Source: Methanoregula sp. (GTDB lineage: Archaea; Halobacteriota; Methanomicrobia; Methanomicrobiales; Methanospirillaceae). From it: a stretch of DNA of 13,507 nucleotides. The position numbers and the translations under genes were made by a program. Below, piece after piece: positions 1 to 7,770 of the stretch. The stretch's first letter is position 1. Each line of letters starts with the position of its first letter. Location of the stretch: NCBI GenBank assembly GCA_003157895.1, contig PMKW01000114.1, forward strand, positions 242 through 13,748, given 5' to 3'. The notes beneath the pieces are model-generated. The model had not been told where the DNA came from and searched no databases. It was given only the letters and a program-made list of their open reading frames with translations.

Positions 1-39
1 TACGGCAAGGTAATCATTTTTTCTGATATTTTTATAGTG

Positions 40-60
40 CACCGGTTTTTTATTCCGGTG
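40..60. repeat. Small hairpin, CACCGG/CCGGTG
   Basis: A perfect 6-bp inverted repeat, CACCGG at 40-45 and CCGGTG at 55-60, encloses a T-rich 9-nt loop. It directly precedes the repeat at 62-87. It could be the end of an upstream transcript or part of a small repeat element. No poly-T tract follows it on the plus strand, so a terminator role is weak. Confidence 0.35.
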
Positions 61-61
61 A

Positions 62-87
62 CCGGACTTCAGTGTTCTGCCACGAAC
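62..87 (-). repeat. Dispersed repeat, copy A
   Basis: Read on the minus strand, this segment is GTTCGT, then two extra bases (GG), then CAGAACACTGAAGT, then CCGG. The same string without the GG and with one substitution (TCGG) lies on the plus strand at 12135-12158. The 14-base core is identical in both. The two copies are 12 kb apart in opposite orientation, which suggests a dispersed intergenic repeat of this genome. Only two copies are visible here. Confidence 0.5.
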
Positions 88-90
88 TTC

Positions 91-98
91 TATATAAA
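91..98 (+). promoter_or_regulatory. TATA box for the leader ORF/solenoid gene
   Basis: TATATAAA is a good archaeal TATA box. Transcription would start about 25 bp downstream, near 120. That leaves about 120 nt of leader before the ATG at 241, and the leader contains a short ORF with its own Shine-Dalgarno sequence. Confidence 0.5.
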
Positions 99-153
99 AG
101 CGTACTGTAGGGATATCTTCAAATATTGTTCCGTCTATGAAAAAGGAGTAAAA

Positions 154-231
154 TTGAGCCTGAAACAAATGGAAATGTATATTAATGAATTACGTCAAAT
201 TGTGTTTACCCACCACATGTATACTTCATGA
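154..231 (+). CDS. Possible 25-codon leader ORF upstream of the solenoid gene
   Basis: A TTG at 154 is preceded by AAAAGGAG (141-148), a strong Shine-Dalgarno match 5 nt away. It opens a 25-codon ORF ending in TGA at 229-231. The ORF is in the same reading frame as the large gene, whose ATG at 241 begins nine bases after that stop and lacks a convincing ribosome binding site of its own. Three readings fit: a translated leader peptide that delivers ribosomes to the ATG by reinitiation, a former N-terminal extension of the large protein cut off by a nonsense change, or chance. The peptide resembles nothing I recognise. The same frame is open upstream to an ATG at 37, but the TATA box at 91 makes that start unlikely. 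Confidence 0.3.
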   Translation: MSLKQMEMYINELRQIVFTHHMYTS

Positions 232-240
232 GATTCAAAA

Positions 241-3200
241 ATGGTCAGATCGACAGAAATAATCGAGAAAATACAGAACGCACTTCCAAAAGAGGAATGG
301 CTCATCATAGAAGCGCCTATTCTCGAGCTCAAAGCCCAGCAGGTGCGGAAAGCCCGTAAGACCCTCATTTCCCAGATCAATCATATTATTATCGAAACCT
401 CTCTGGTAACCGACAGGCCGCAGATCCTCCTGGCCCTATCTGATATCAAGACGGATGAGATCGACGATCTGTTCCCGCGTATTGTCCGGCAGTATATTGT
501 AACGAAGCGGGATGACTGGCTCGAAATCATTTATTCGCTCTCAGAAAAAATGGGCAAGAAGAGCAACCAATCCCGGGTCTTTGCGATGGTTGCCCGGGAT
601 CTGATCGATGCCGGGGTATCTGATAAGAACCCCGCACTCATTGAGAACGGAATGGTGATCCTGGGCCGCATCAGTTTCCGGAAATACCGCTCCGATATCA
701 TGATCGAAATCATTCCCCTTCTCATCGTATGGGCGGTTACAATACATGATAAAAAACTCCTATGCACATCCCTCCGCCTGATCGATGAGATCGGTGACAT
801 CTCAAAACGGTCTGTACTCCACGCCGAGCTCTCCAAGGCTCTGGCAACCATTGCCATTCAGAAAAAGGATCACTCCCTGTATTATTACAGCATCCGGAGC
901 GCTGCTGAAATTCACCAGAAGATCAGACGACAGACCTGTATTGTTTCCATTATCGAACAAGGCGGAAAATCTGCCTTTGGCAGGGTAATGACAGACATCC
1001 CCCGTTTCCTGGACAATTTCATCGCGATCTCCCCGGAAGTCCAGCTCGAGATAATCAGCGCACTTACAGCACAGCTGCTGGAACGGACCAGGAACAGGGA
1101 GCTGATCGTATCAATCCTCCAGACCATCTGCAATACAAAGCCCTCCGCCACCAGTACTATCATTATTGAACTCCTGAGAAAAGCTGAACGGTCAGGTGAA
1201 TTCTGGTACCTCTCATCCGCACTGGAATTACAGCAGCACATAAACGATACCGGCAGTTACCCGCTGCGTGAAATGATCCATGCCGCGACCGCTGTTGCAA
1301 CAGCAACAGGCAACATGCAGATCTTAAGCGACCTCATCCCGGTTATTGAAAAGAACAGCAGCACCATCGGAGTCTCGCGTACCTACCTCCATTTTTCCCA
1401 GATTATGCTTTCTTCCGGGGATTTCAGATCGGCGCTTGGGCTGTTTTCGAAGATCCATCATGAAACAGAAAATCTTCCCCAGTATTCCGACATCCTCACC
1501 CATCTCCTGAAAGCGGGATTTTTAAATGACTCCATTCCAAGCGTGAAAGAGATCCTCTTAAAAAATCTCAATGAGACCATTGCCACAAGCGCCGTGTACC
1601 AGGCTGCCATCGAACTCTCCAAAGAGGCTTCATTTGAGGATATCACCACCCATAGCAGCTCGATGACCGATCTCGTGCTTCTTCATCCACGGCACGACCC
1701 TCTGTTTTTTGAGTGTATCACCATCCTGGGCGACAGGGGATTTCTCAATATCCACGAACCCGGTATTCTCATCCATCTTGCCGAATCTATCGGCGATCAG
1801 GAGATAAAAGAGCGGGCGATCTCTTCCGTTCTCATCAGGATTGCAAAGATAGGAGTCCGGTTAAAAAACCGCGACTACCTCCAGCGGGCTGTCGGCCTTA
1901 CCTGCGCAATAGACGGGCAGGCAATCCGCTCTGCGACCCTGAGCAGTATCATTGATGAAACCTCGCTGCTTGCTGCCCAGCAGGGAGATCTCGACCTCCT
2001 CCTGCGCATGCGGGCCTGGTCAAGCTCGCTCCTGGAACAGGATCTTGCCGTGTACGCGATGGCAAACATCATCGATGGTGTGATAAAATACGCCATCGAC
2101 AGGAGATCCTCTGACGCGCTTGAGGAGGCCTATCTCATCGCAAAAGAGATTAACGATCCATCCCTCAAAGCACAGCTGTTTGAAAGGATCGCGGAAAGCT
2201 TCGTCCGGATCGGGTGTATTATTCTCAAAGAACCCGATTCCAAGACCGCCAGAGAAGGCTTCAATGCAGCCAAGCGATCCTTTTCCCGCGGTCTCGATAT
2301 TATAAAACAGGACTTCAAATCCCCCCGGGTGTCCCTCAAGATCGCCGGGATTATCGATATTATTGTCACCCAGTCCAAATCAGGCAGTAACCAGGACTTT
2401 ATCATCCCCCTCGCAATGTATGCAGCTGAGATCAAAAATACCTTCGAGCGGGACGCGATGATGTCCCGTATTATATCCAGCCTGCAGACAGATGGAAGCC
2501 CCCCGACGAGCTCCACCGACCCTTATGAGATCATGGCCTCCCTTCTCCAGAGGAGCTACATGGCAAAAGAAGACCCCGATGTCATTGACCTGATATCCCG
2601 CATCCTCCAGATGATTGGCGACCCGTTCGTCAGGCTGTCCGGTCTTGTCGCCCTTGCGGAGTCCCTGATACGGCTCCAGGACATTCCCCGGGCGAAAAAG
2701 GTGCTGGAAGAGATCGCAGCCGGCCTCAAAGATCTCCCCACTGAGTACCAGAAGGTTCTCCTGCTCTCTGATCTCGCGATCCTCTATTGCAGGATCGATA
2801 CCGGTACAGCATCGGAATGCCTCCGTGACGGGATACAGCGGCTTGAACTGGTAGAGTCTGACCGGGAGGCCATAGCACGCCGGCAGATTGTGTTTGCTAT
2901 TGCCCGGCTCAATGCCATTCAACCGGAAAGCCGGTGGGTGGACATCGCCCTGCAGGTTGTCCGGAAGATCGCAGATCCCATAGAGTATATCAATTCGCTT
3001 ATTGTGCTCTCCAGCATGATCCATGGGGACAAAACAAGGGTAAACGAGATCCTTCGCTCCATGACAGATGCAGTCGAAAAGATAACCTCGCCGTATGAAA
3101 AAGTCTCAACACTCCTCGGTATCATCCCCCTTGCCATTCGGAGTACTGATGGTGATACTCCGGAAAAACTGCTTTTGATGGCAGAGGAACTCACAAAAAA

Positions 3201-3807
3201 GATCAATATCCCGTCCATTGCCGACAGGATGCGGGATGCTATTGCCCGGATCTATATCATGCTCGCGGAAAAAAATGCTGACAAGAAGTATATGGAGTCA
3301 GCAATCGCGGTTATCAGAACTATTGATACGGATGAGATCCGGCAGAACCATCTGATGAAGGCTGGATATCCGGAAACCTACGAAGTCCCTTCCCAGTATC
3401 TCAAGATTAAAGCCCTCTCGGAGAAGATGATTGCCGACGGAATTCACAGGAACCAGATAACCATGCTGGAACGTCTTGTCCTGGCCGTTGCCGACCGCGG
3501 GAAGGAGGCATTATTCTTCTCGGACCTTGCAATCTTTTTCCGGAAGGCTATGAAAGGGGAACTGGCAGACCGGATGCTCGGGAACGCAATCAGAGAGGCA
3601 AGGATCATCCGCCCGCTCTCGCGGAGATCCTTTGTCATGTGCGATATCGCTCTCAGGCTGCATGCCGCCGGCTGCGAGAGGACTGCACAGGATATCCTCG
3701 ACAATGCCATTGATGCCGCTACTGACATCAGGCAGTCCTCGCTGCGTGACGAGGTTTTCGACGAACTTGGCCTTGCGATCCGGACCATGCAGGAGACGAA
3801 ACAGTGA
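241..3807 (+). CDS. Very large helical-repeat (TPR/HEAT-like) protein, function unknown
   Basis: This encodes a 1188-residue protein with no signal peptide or membrane segment, so it is probably cytoplasmic. Almost the whole length is amphipathic helix pairs. The clearest units fit a loose pattern of D/P-x2-R followed by helices rich in L, A and I, then Gly-x3-A and a second helix. Examples begin near residues 187, 636, 792 and 1121, which suggests an alpha-solenoid of TPR- or HEAT-like repeats acting as a scaffold. I see no catalytic motif, nucleotide-binding loop or metal ligands. The ATG at 241 lacks a clear Shine-Dalgarno sequence and may depend on the short ORF just upstream. Its TGA overlaps the GTG start of the acylphosphatase gene by 4 bp (GTGA), so the two are translationally coupled. 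I do not recognise the family and assign no function. Confidence 0.9.
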   Translation: MVRSTEIIEKIQNALPKEEWLIIEAPILELKAQQVRKARKTLISQINHIIIETSLVTDRPQILLALSDIKTDEIDDLFPRIVRQYIVTKRDDWLEIIYSLSEKMGKKSNQSRVFAMVARDLIDAGVSDKNPALIENGMVILGRISFRKYRSDIMIEIIPLLIVWAVTIHDKKLLCTSLRLIDEIGDISKRSVLHAELSKALATIAIQKKDHSLYYYSIRSAAEIHQKIRRQTCIVSIIEQGGKSAFGRVMTDIPRFLDNFIAISPEVQLEIISALTAQLLERTRNRELIVSILQTICNTKPSATSTIIIELLRKAERSGEFWYLSSALELQQHINDTGSYPLREMIHAATAVATATGNMQILSDLIPVIEKNSSTIGVSRTYLHFSQIMLSSGDFRSALGLFSKIHHETENLPQYSDILTHLLKAGFLNDSIPSVKEILLKNLNETIATSAVYQAAIELSKEASFEDITTHSSSMTDLVLLHPRHDPLFFECITILGDRGFLNIHEPGILIHLAESIGDQEIKERAISSVLIRIAKIGVRLKNRDYLQRAVGLTCAIDGQAIRSATLSSIIDETSLLAAQQGDLDLLLRMRAWSSSLLEQDLAVYAMANIIDGVIKYAIDRRSSDALEEAYLIAKEINDPSLKAQLFERIAESFVRIGCIILKEPDSKTAREGFNAAKRSFSRGLDIIKQDFKSPRVSLKIAGIIDIIVTQSKSGSNQDFIIPLAMYAAEIKNTFERDAMMSRIISSLQTDGSPPTSSTDPYEIMASLLQRSYMAKEDPDVIDLISRILQMIGDPFVRLSGLVALAESLIRLQDIPRAKKVLEEIAAGLKDLPTEYQKVLLLSDLAILYCRIDTGTASECLRDGIQRLELVESDREAIARRQIVFAIARLNAIQPESRWVDIALQVVRKIADPIEYINSLIVLSSMIHGDKTRVNEILRSMTDAVEKITSPYEKVSTLLGIIPLAIRSTDGDTPEKLLLMAEELTKKINIPSIADRMRDAIARIYIMLAEKNADKKYMESAIAVIRTIDTDEIRQNHLMKAGYPETYEVPSQYLKIKALSEKMIADGIHRNQITMLERLVLAVADRGKEALFFSDLAIFFRKAMKGELADRMLGNAIREARIIRPLSRRSFVMCDIALRLHAAGCERTAQDILDNAIDAATDIRQSSLRDEVFDELGLAIRTMQETKQ

Positions 3808-4097
3808 AGACCGTAGAGATTTTCATTACCGGGCATGTTCAGAGGGTCGGGTTCAGGGCATGTGTCCGGAAGATCGCGACCGATCTTTCTGTCACCGGGT
3901 CAGTCTTCAACCTCCCGGATAGTCGCGTCAAGGTGTATGCTACAGCAGAACCAATGATCCTCGAAAAGTTCATCTCCTCGATTTATAGCTGCCCGCGGGC
4001 GATTATCCGTGACGTAAAAGTATCCGAAATTCCCCCCATGGTGTTTGAGGGGTTTTCCATCATTAAAAGTAATGGACGGTTCAGTACAGGACTTTAA
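3804..4097 (+). CDS. acyP: Acylphosphatase
   Basis: This is a 97-residue single-domain protein, the usual length for acylphosphatase, which hydrolyses the carboxyl-phosphate bond of acyl phosphates in the cytoplasm. The family signature lies at residues 10-18 (GHVQRVGFR) and contains the phosphate-binding Arg18. The second catalytic residue is Asn36 in TGSVFNLPD. Arg14 replaces the commoner Gly of VQGVGF, a tolerated variation. It starts with GTG at 3804, with GGAG at 3792-3795 eight bases upstream, and overlaps the stop of the solenoid gene by 4 bp, so it is the second gene of that operon. Its last 17 bp are also the 3' end of the convergent cas1 gene. The physiological substrate is not predictable, and the partnership with the solenoid protein is unexplained. 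Confidence 0.92.
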   Translation: MKTVEIFITGHVQRVGFRACVRKIATDLSVTGSVFNLPDSRVKVYATAEPMILEKFISSIYSCPRAIIRDVKVSEIPPMVFEGFSIIKSNGRFSTGL

Positions 4098-5013
4098 ACT
4101 CGCTGCCGGCCCGGATCGAATCTGCCAGACTGATCACCTGCCGGTTGATGGTATCCGTTTTGATCGAGGTATGGAGCCGATCGGTTATCTCCTGAATCAG
4201 GTCATCGGACAGCATACACCGGCCCGGAGTCAGTTCATAATCCTCTTCTCGCAGGGTTTCACGGGCAATCTGAAATACAACCGTATCGACCATCCCGGGT
4301 TTTAATGGATCGATAAGGTCATGGATAAGGCTGTTCTTGCCATCATGCAAAAATCCGCCATCCGGATCGAGCCGGGCTCCCGCAGAAGCCACGGTACAGT
4401 TCCCGAAAAGCATGGCGTACCCGAACGAGAGCATGGCATTAACCGGGTCCGTCTGGGGCCGCATACTCCGCCTCCGGAATCCCAGTTCCGGGGGCAGGCT
4501 GCGGGACACGATCTCGTAGTACATGTCCGATATCATCCGGTGCAGCCGCCGGATCTCTTCGAGCTTGATTAAGAATGCAAGTTCTTCCCGGGACTTGCTT
4601 AAAAATTCCAGTTCTCCCTCGTAGAAGAGGCGGGTATTCCTGAGTTCCTCCTCCCGTTCCAGAAAGAAGAGCCGTACCTGGACCGAGGTCTGGGCAAGGG
4701 TGGTGGCAAAGCGCTGGCGGGGAACCGCCTTCTGGAGCTCATACAATTCCCTCAGGTTCTCGTCACCCGACGGACGGATAGTCCCGAGGGGTGTTCCGTC
4801 AGCTTCGAAAAAGGATATGAATGCCCCTTGCCTGATCAGGTTCAGGACAGCATTCGTATGCAGGGTATGCCCTCCGATGATAAGAAGGTTTTTTACCTCA
4901 TCAACAGGGTATTCCTCGATTGTGTTTTTTTTCTGGATGATCAGGGTTTTTTTGCTCGATTTTATATGGGCACCAAAGCCGCTGACCGATATCCACTGGT
5001 ATTCTGTCACCAT
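4081..5013 (-). CDS. cas1: Solo Cas1-family protein, probable loss of catalytic Glu
   Basis: This is a 310-residue Cas1-family protein; canonical Cas1 is the metal-dependent integrase that inserts spacers into CRISPR arrays. The N-terminal beta domain (GFGAHIK, then LLIIGGHTLHTNAV) precedes the helical catalytic domain with TDPVNAMLSFGYAML, LDPDGGFLH and SLIHDLIDPLKP. Counting from the TTG nine bases upstream, catalytic His226, Asp235 and Asp238 are kept. The Glu expected seven residues before the conserved Tyr (E-x6-Y) is His161 in LHRMISDMY, so nuclease/integrase activity is doubtful. No cas2, other cas gene or repeat array is in the window. The ATG at 5013 was chosen; GTG at 5010 with GGTG six bases upstream, or TTG at 5022, are alternatives. 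The gene overlaps acyP by 17 bp and is divergent from paaK. It could be a relic, a nucleic-acid-binding derivative, or a member of a CRISPR-independent Cas1-solo lineage. Confidence 0.9.
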   Translation of the reverse strand: MVTEYQWISVSGFGAHIKSSKKTLIIQKKNTIEEYPVDEVKNLLIIGGHTLHTNAVLNLIRQGAFISFFEADGTPLGTIRPSGDENLRELYELQKAVPRQRFATTLAQTSVQVRLFFLEREEELRNTRLFYEGELEFLSKSREELAFLIKLEEIRRLHRMISDMYYEIVSRSLPPELGFRRRSMRPQTDPVNAMLSFGYAMLFGNCTVASAGARLDPDGGFLHDGKNSLIHDLIDPLKPGMVDTVVFQIARETLREEDYELTPGRCMLSDDLIQEITDRLHTSIKTDTINRQVISLADSIRAGSEFKVLY

Positions 5014-5179
5014 CAGCACCAAAAAGACTTCAACCTGATCTAATTACTACCACATAGCGCCTGATTAATTCATCGTTTTTAGGTCATGCCTGCCGATGTT
5101 CCCTATGGTTTCGGTGGATATAAACCGCATCAGACGCTATACATACAGTTGTCATGCATAAGCATAACAGGGGTAGCAG
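5014..5179. promoter_or_regulatory. Divergent cas1/paaK promoter region with paired operator-like sites
   Basis: The plus-strand TATA box is ATATAAA at 5118-5124, putting the paaK start site near 5147. A weaker minus-strand TATA candidate, CTAAAAAC, lies at 5075-5082 for cas1. A 12-bp inverted repeat with one mismatch has arms at 5054-5065 (ATAGCGCCTGAT) and 5129-5140 (ATCAGACGCTAT). Read outward, each arm is ATCAG-R-CGCTAT and sits just downstream of the TATA box of the gene it faces. This is the position expected for a repressor operator shared by the two transcripts. The regulator is not identifiable from the sequence. Confidence 0.45.
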
Positions 5180-6469
5180 ATGTACTGGGACGAGAAGATC
5201 GAGACCCTGAAACCGGCTGACCTGCAGCAACTCCAGTTAAAACGCTTAAAAAAAACCGTGAAACTGGTCCAGAACGTCGGGTTCTACAAAAATAAGTTCG
5301 CTGAAGCGAAGATCAAACCTTCATCAATAAAAACCCTGGATGACATCAGGAAGATCCCGTTTACGAAAAAACAGGACCTCCGTGACGGGTACCCGTTCGG
5401 GTTCTTTGCTGTACCGTTAAAAAAAGTGATCCGTATTCATACCACATCGGGCACGACCGGTAAACCCACCGTTGTCGGTTACACCCGCAACGACCTCGAT
5501 GCCTGGTCGGATCTGATCGCACGGAATATGACCATGGTCGGGATCACCGCAGATGATGTGTTCCAGAACATGGTCAACTACGGCATGTTCACCGGCGGCC
5601 TCGGGTTCCATTACGGGGCGGAAAAGATCGGTATGACCGTCATCCCCAGTGCTACCGGCAATACCAAGCGCCAGATCGAGATGATCGATGATTTTGGCGT
5701 GACCACCATCCACTGCACACCCAGTTATGCCATGCACCTTTCGGAAGTGGCAGAAGAACTCGGTACATCCCTTGAGAGTTTGAAGACCGGCCTGTTCGGT
5801 GCAGAATCCTGGTCGGAGAGCACTCGTAAGTCCCTGGAAAAACGTCTTGGGGTCACCGCATACGACTCATACGGCCTCTCCGAGCTCTTCGGGCCGGGCG
5901 TTGCCTTCGAGTGTCCCGAGCGGGACGGGCTGCATATCTGGCACGACAGTTACCTCGTGGAGATCATCGACCCGAAGACCGGTGAGCAGCTCGCGGATGG
6001 CGAAAGGGGCGAGCTCGTTGTCACCCCGCTCGTCAAGGAAGCAATGCCCCTCCTCCGGTACCGGACCGGCGACGTAACCATGCTGATGGAAGACGGATGC
6101 CTCTGCCGGCGCGGCAAAAAGATCGCGCGGATCACCGGCAGGAGCGACGACATGCTGGTGATCCGCGGGATCAATGTCTTCCCCTCCCAAATTGAGCATG
6201 TGCTTCTAAAAATTCCGGAAGTTGGCAACCAGTTTATGGTCTATATCGATAAAATTAATCATCTGGACGAGATGACAGTTGAAGTGGAGATAAACCGGGA
6301 ATACTTCAGCGGGGAACTGGCCGATCTGGCAAACCTCCAGAAGAAAGTAGTAAAGGAGCTCCGGGATGCGCTGGAGCTCAGGACAACCGTCAGGCTTGTC
6401 GAGCCGGGATCGCTCCCGCGCTTTGAAGGAAAATCAAAACGCGTCATAGACAGGAGGGAAAAAGAATAA
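5180..6469 (+). CDS. paaK: Phenylacetate-CoA ligase-like (PaaK family) AMP-forming enzyme, paralogue 1
   Basis: This 429-residue enzyme of the adenylate-forming superfamily probably activates an aryl acid such as phenylacetate or indoleacetate to its CoA thioester with ATP. The P-loop TSGTTGKPT is at 89-97, YGLSE at 231-235, RYRTGD at 293-298, the hinge region GRSDDMLVIRG with INVFPSQ at 320-337, and the C-terminal lysine motif GKSKRV at 417-422. The Cys motif usual in this family (CxCGRT, intact in the next gene) is altered to CLCRRG at 307-312, so the two paralogues may differ in stability or substrate. Start ATG 5180 follows AGGGGT by five bases. The stop and next start overlap by one base (TAATG). 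In methanogens such ligases are thought to work with indolepyruvate ferredoxin oxidoreductase to make or break down aromatic amino acids; those genes are not in this window. Confidence 0.92.
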   Translation: MYWDEKIETLKPADLQQLQLKRLKKTVKLVQNVGFYKNKFAEAKIKPSSIKTLDDIRKIPFTKKQDLRDGYPFGFFAVPLKKVIRIHTTSGTTGKPTVVGYTRNDLDAWSDLIARNMTMVGITADDVFQNMVNYGMFTGGLGFHYGAEKIGMTVIPSATGNTKRQIEMIDDFGVTTIHCTPSYAMHLSEVAEELGTSLESLKTGLFGAESWSESTRKSLEKRLGVTAYDSYGLSELFGPGVAFECPERDGLHIWHDSYLVEIIDPKTGEQLADGERGELVVTPLVKEAMPLLRYRTGDVTMLMEDGCLCRRGKKIARITGRSDDMLVIRGINVFPSQIEHVLLKIPEVGNQFMVYIDKINHLDEMTVEVEINREYFSGELADLANLQKKVVKELRDALELRTTVRLVEPGSLPRFEGKSKRVIDRREKE

Positions 6470-7770
6470 TGGTGTGCTGGGACCCGCGCATTGAAGAGAT
6501 GCCCCAGGAAGAGCTCGAAAGGATGCAGTACAAGCTCCTCAAGAGCTTGGTTTACAGGCTGTACAGTTTTTCACCGTTTTACCATGACCGGATGAAAGAG
6601 CAAAAGGTCCACCCGGACGATATCAGGGAATTGTCTGATGTAACAAAGCTGCCGTTCATGTTCAAGCGGGATCTGCGGGACGGATACCCGGACAAGATCT
6701 TTACCGCATCGCAGGAAGAACTGGTCCGGTACCACGTCTCGTCCGGCACGACCGGGAAACCGACCGTGGTCGGTTATACCCAGAACGACATTGACCTCTG
6801 GACCACTTCGCTTGCCCGTGCCCTGACCTCCTGCGGCCTCGGTCGCGGCGACGTGATCCAGGTGAGTTACGGGTATGGCCTTTTCACCGGCGGCCTTGGC
6901 CTGCACTACGGTGCGGAGCGTATCGGTGCAACCGTTCTCCCCACAAGCGTCGGCAATACGGAGCGCCAGATCGAGCTGATGCAGGACCTCGGGTCGACCG
7001 CAATCGCATGTACCCCGTCCTACCTCCTGCATATGGGGGAAGTTGCCGAGAAGATGGGTATCAGCATCAAGAAGGAGACGAAGCTCCGCACCGGCATCCT
7101 CGGTGCCGAACCCTGGACGGAGGGGATGCGTAACCGGATACAGGACTGGCTCGGTATTAAGGCGTACGATATTTTCGGCACGAGCGAGTTGTCCGGCCCG
7201 ATGTTCACGGAATGTGCCGAGCAGAAAGGGATCCATATCTGGTCGGACATCGCGCTGACCGAGATCATCGATCCCAGGACCGAGGAACCGGTCGCGCCCG
7301 GAGAGAAAGGTGAACTCACCGTCACCATCCTCCGAAAGGAAGCCCTCCCCATGATCCGGTACCGCATCGGCGACATCACCTCCATGGACGACAGCCCCTG
7401 CCCCTGCGGGAGAACGCACCCCCGCATCCAGCGGATCACGGGCAGGGTAGATGACATGCTGATCATCCGGGGCATCAACGTGTTCCCCTCGCAGGTGGAG
7501 TATGCCCTTATGGGAATTCCCGAGGTTGGCCAGCACTTCCAGATTGTGGTCGAGCGCAAGGGGGCGCTCGATGACATGCTCGTCCGTGTGGAGCTGAACA
7601 GGGAGTCCTTCTCAGACAAGATCACGGATATCATGGCGATCCGGCAGAAGATCGAACACCGGCTCCGGAACTCGCTGAACGTGATGGCGGAAGTAGAACT
7701 GGTAGAAACGGGGTCACTGCCGCGGTTCGAGGGGAAATCGAAGAAAGTTATTGACAAGAGGTCGTTGTAA
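6469..7770 (+). CDS. paaK: Phenylacetate-CoA ligase-like (PaaK family) AMP-forming enzyme, paralogue 2
   Basis: This 433-residue protein is collinear with the preceding one over its whole length, so the pair arose by duplication. All family motifs are intact: SSGTTGKPT at 91-99, FGTSE at 236-240, RYRIGD at 297-302, CPCGRTHPRI at 311-320, GRVDDMLIIRG with INVFPSQ at 325-342, and GKSKKV near 422-427. It should form an acyl-adenylate and then the CoA thioester of an aryl acid. The FGTSELSG versus YGLSELFG difference near the substrate pocket suggests the paralogues prefer different acids. GGAGG at 6453-6457 precedes the ATG by 11 bases. The TAATG junction with the gene before and the TAA-ATG abutment with the gene after show tight translational coupling in a three-gene operon. 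Confidence 0.93.
   Translation: MVCWDPRIEEMPQEELERMQYKLLKSLVYRLYSFSPFYHDRMKEQKVHPDDIRELSDVTKLPFMFKRDLRDGYPDKIFTASQEELVRYHVSSGTTGKPTVVGYTQNDIDLWTTSLARALTSCGLGRGDVIQVSYGYGLFTGGLGLHYGAERIGATVLPTSVGNTERQIELMQDLGSTAIACTPSYLLHMGEVAEKMGISIKKETKLRTGILGAEPWTEGMRNRIQDWLGIKAYDIFGTSELSGPMFTECAEQKGIHIWSDIALTEIIDPRTEEPVAPGEKGELTVTILRKEALPMIRYRIGDITSMDDSPCPCGRTHPRIQRITGRVDDMLIIRGINVFPSQVEYALMGIPEVGQHFQIVVERKGALDDMLVRVELNRESFSDKITDIMAIRQKIEHRLRNSLNVMAEVELVETGSLPRFEGKSKKVIDKRSL

Noticed and set aside
37..231. A 64-codon ORF starting at ATG 37
   Set aside because: Its start lies upstream of the only good TATA box and inside a hairpin. Only the part from TTG 154 has a plausible ribosome site.
229..231. TGA recoded as selenocysteine, joining the leader ORF to the large gene
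   Set aside because: No selenocysteine insertion structure or selenoprotein similarity is seen. Reinitiation or a nonsense change is simpler.
4081..5013. Casposon with Cas1-type integrase
   Set aside because: No family B polymerase, helicase, HNH gene or terminal inverted repeats are nearby, and the catalytic Glu appears to be missing.
4081..5179. A CRISPR array or cas operon around cas1
   Set aside because: I found no regularly spaced repeats on either side and no cas2 or effector gene. The neighbours are metabolic genes.
6571..7536. A 321-codon open frame on the minus strand opposite paaK paralogue 2
   Set aside because: It is antisense to a gene with clear family motifs, has biased composition typical of a GC-rich shadow frame, and resembles no known protein.
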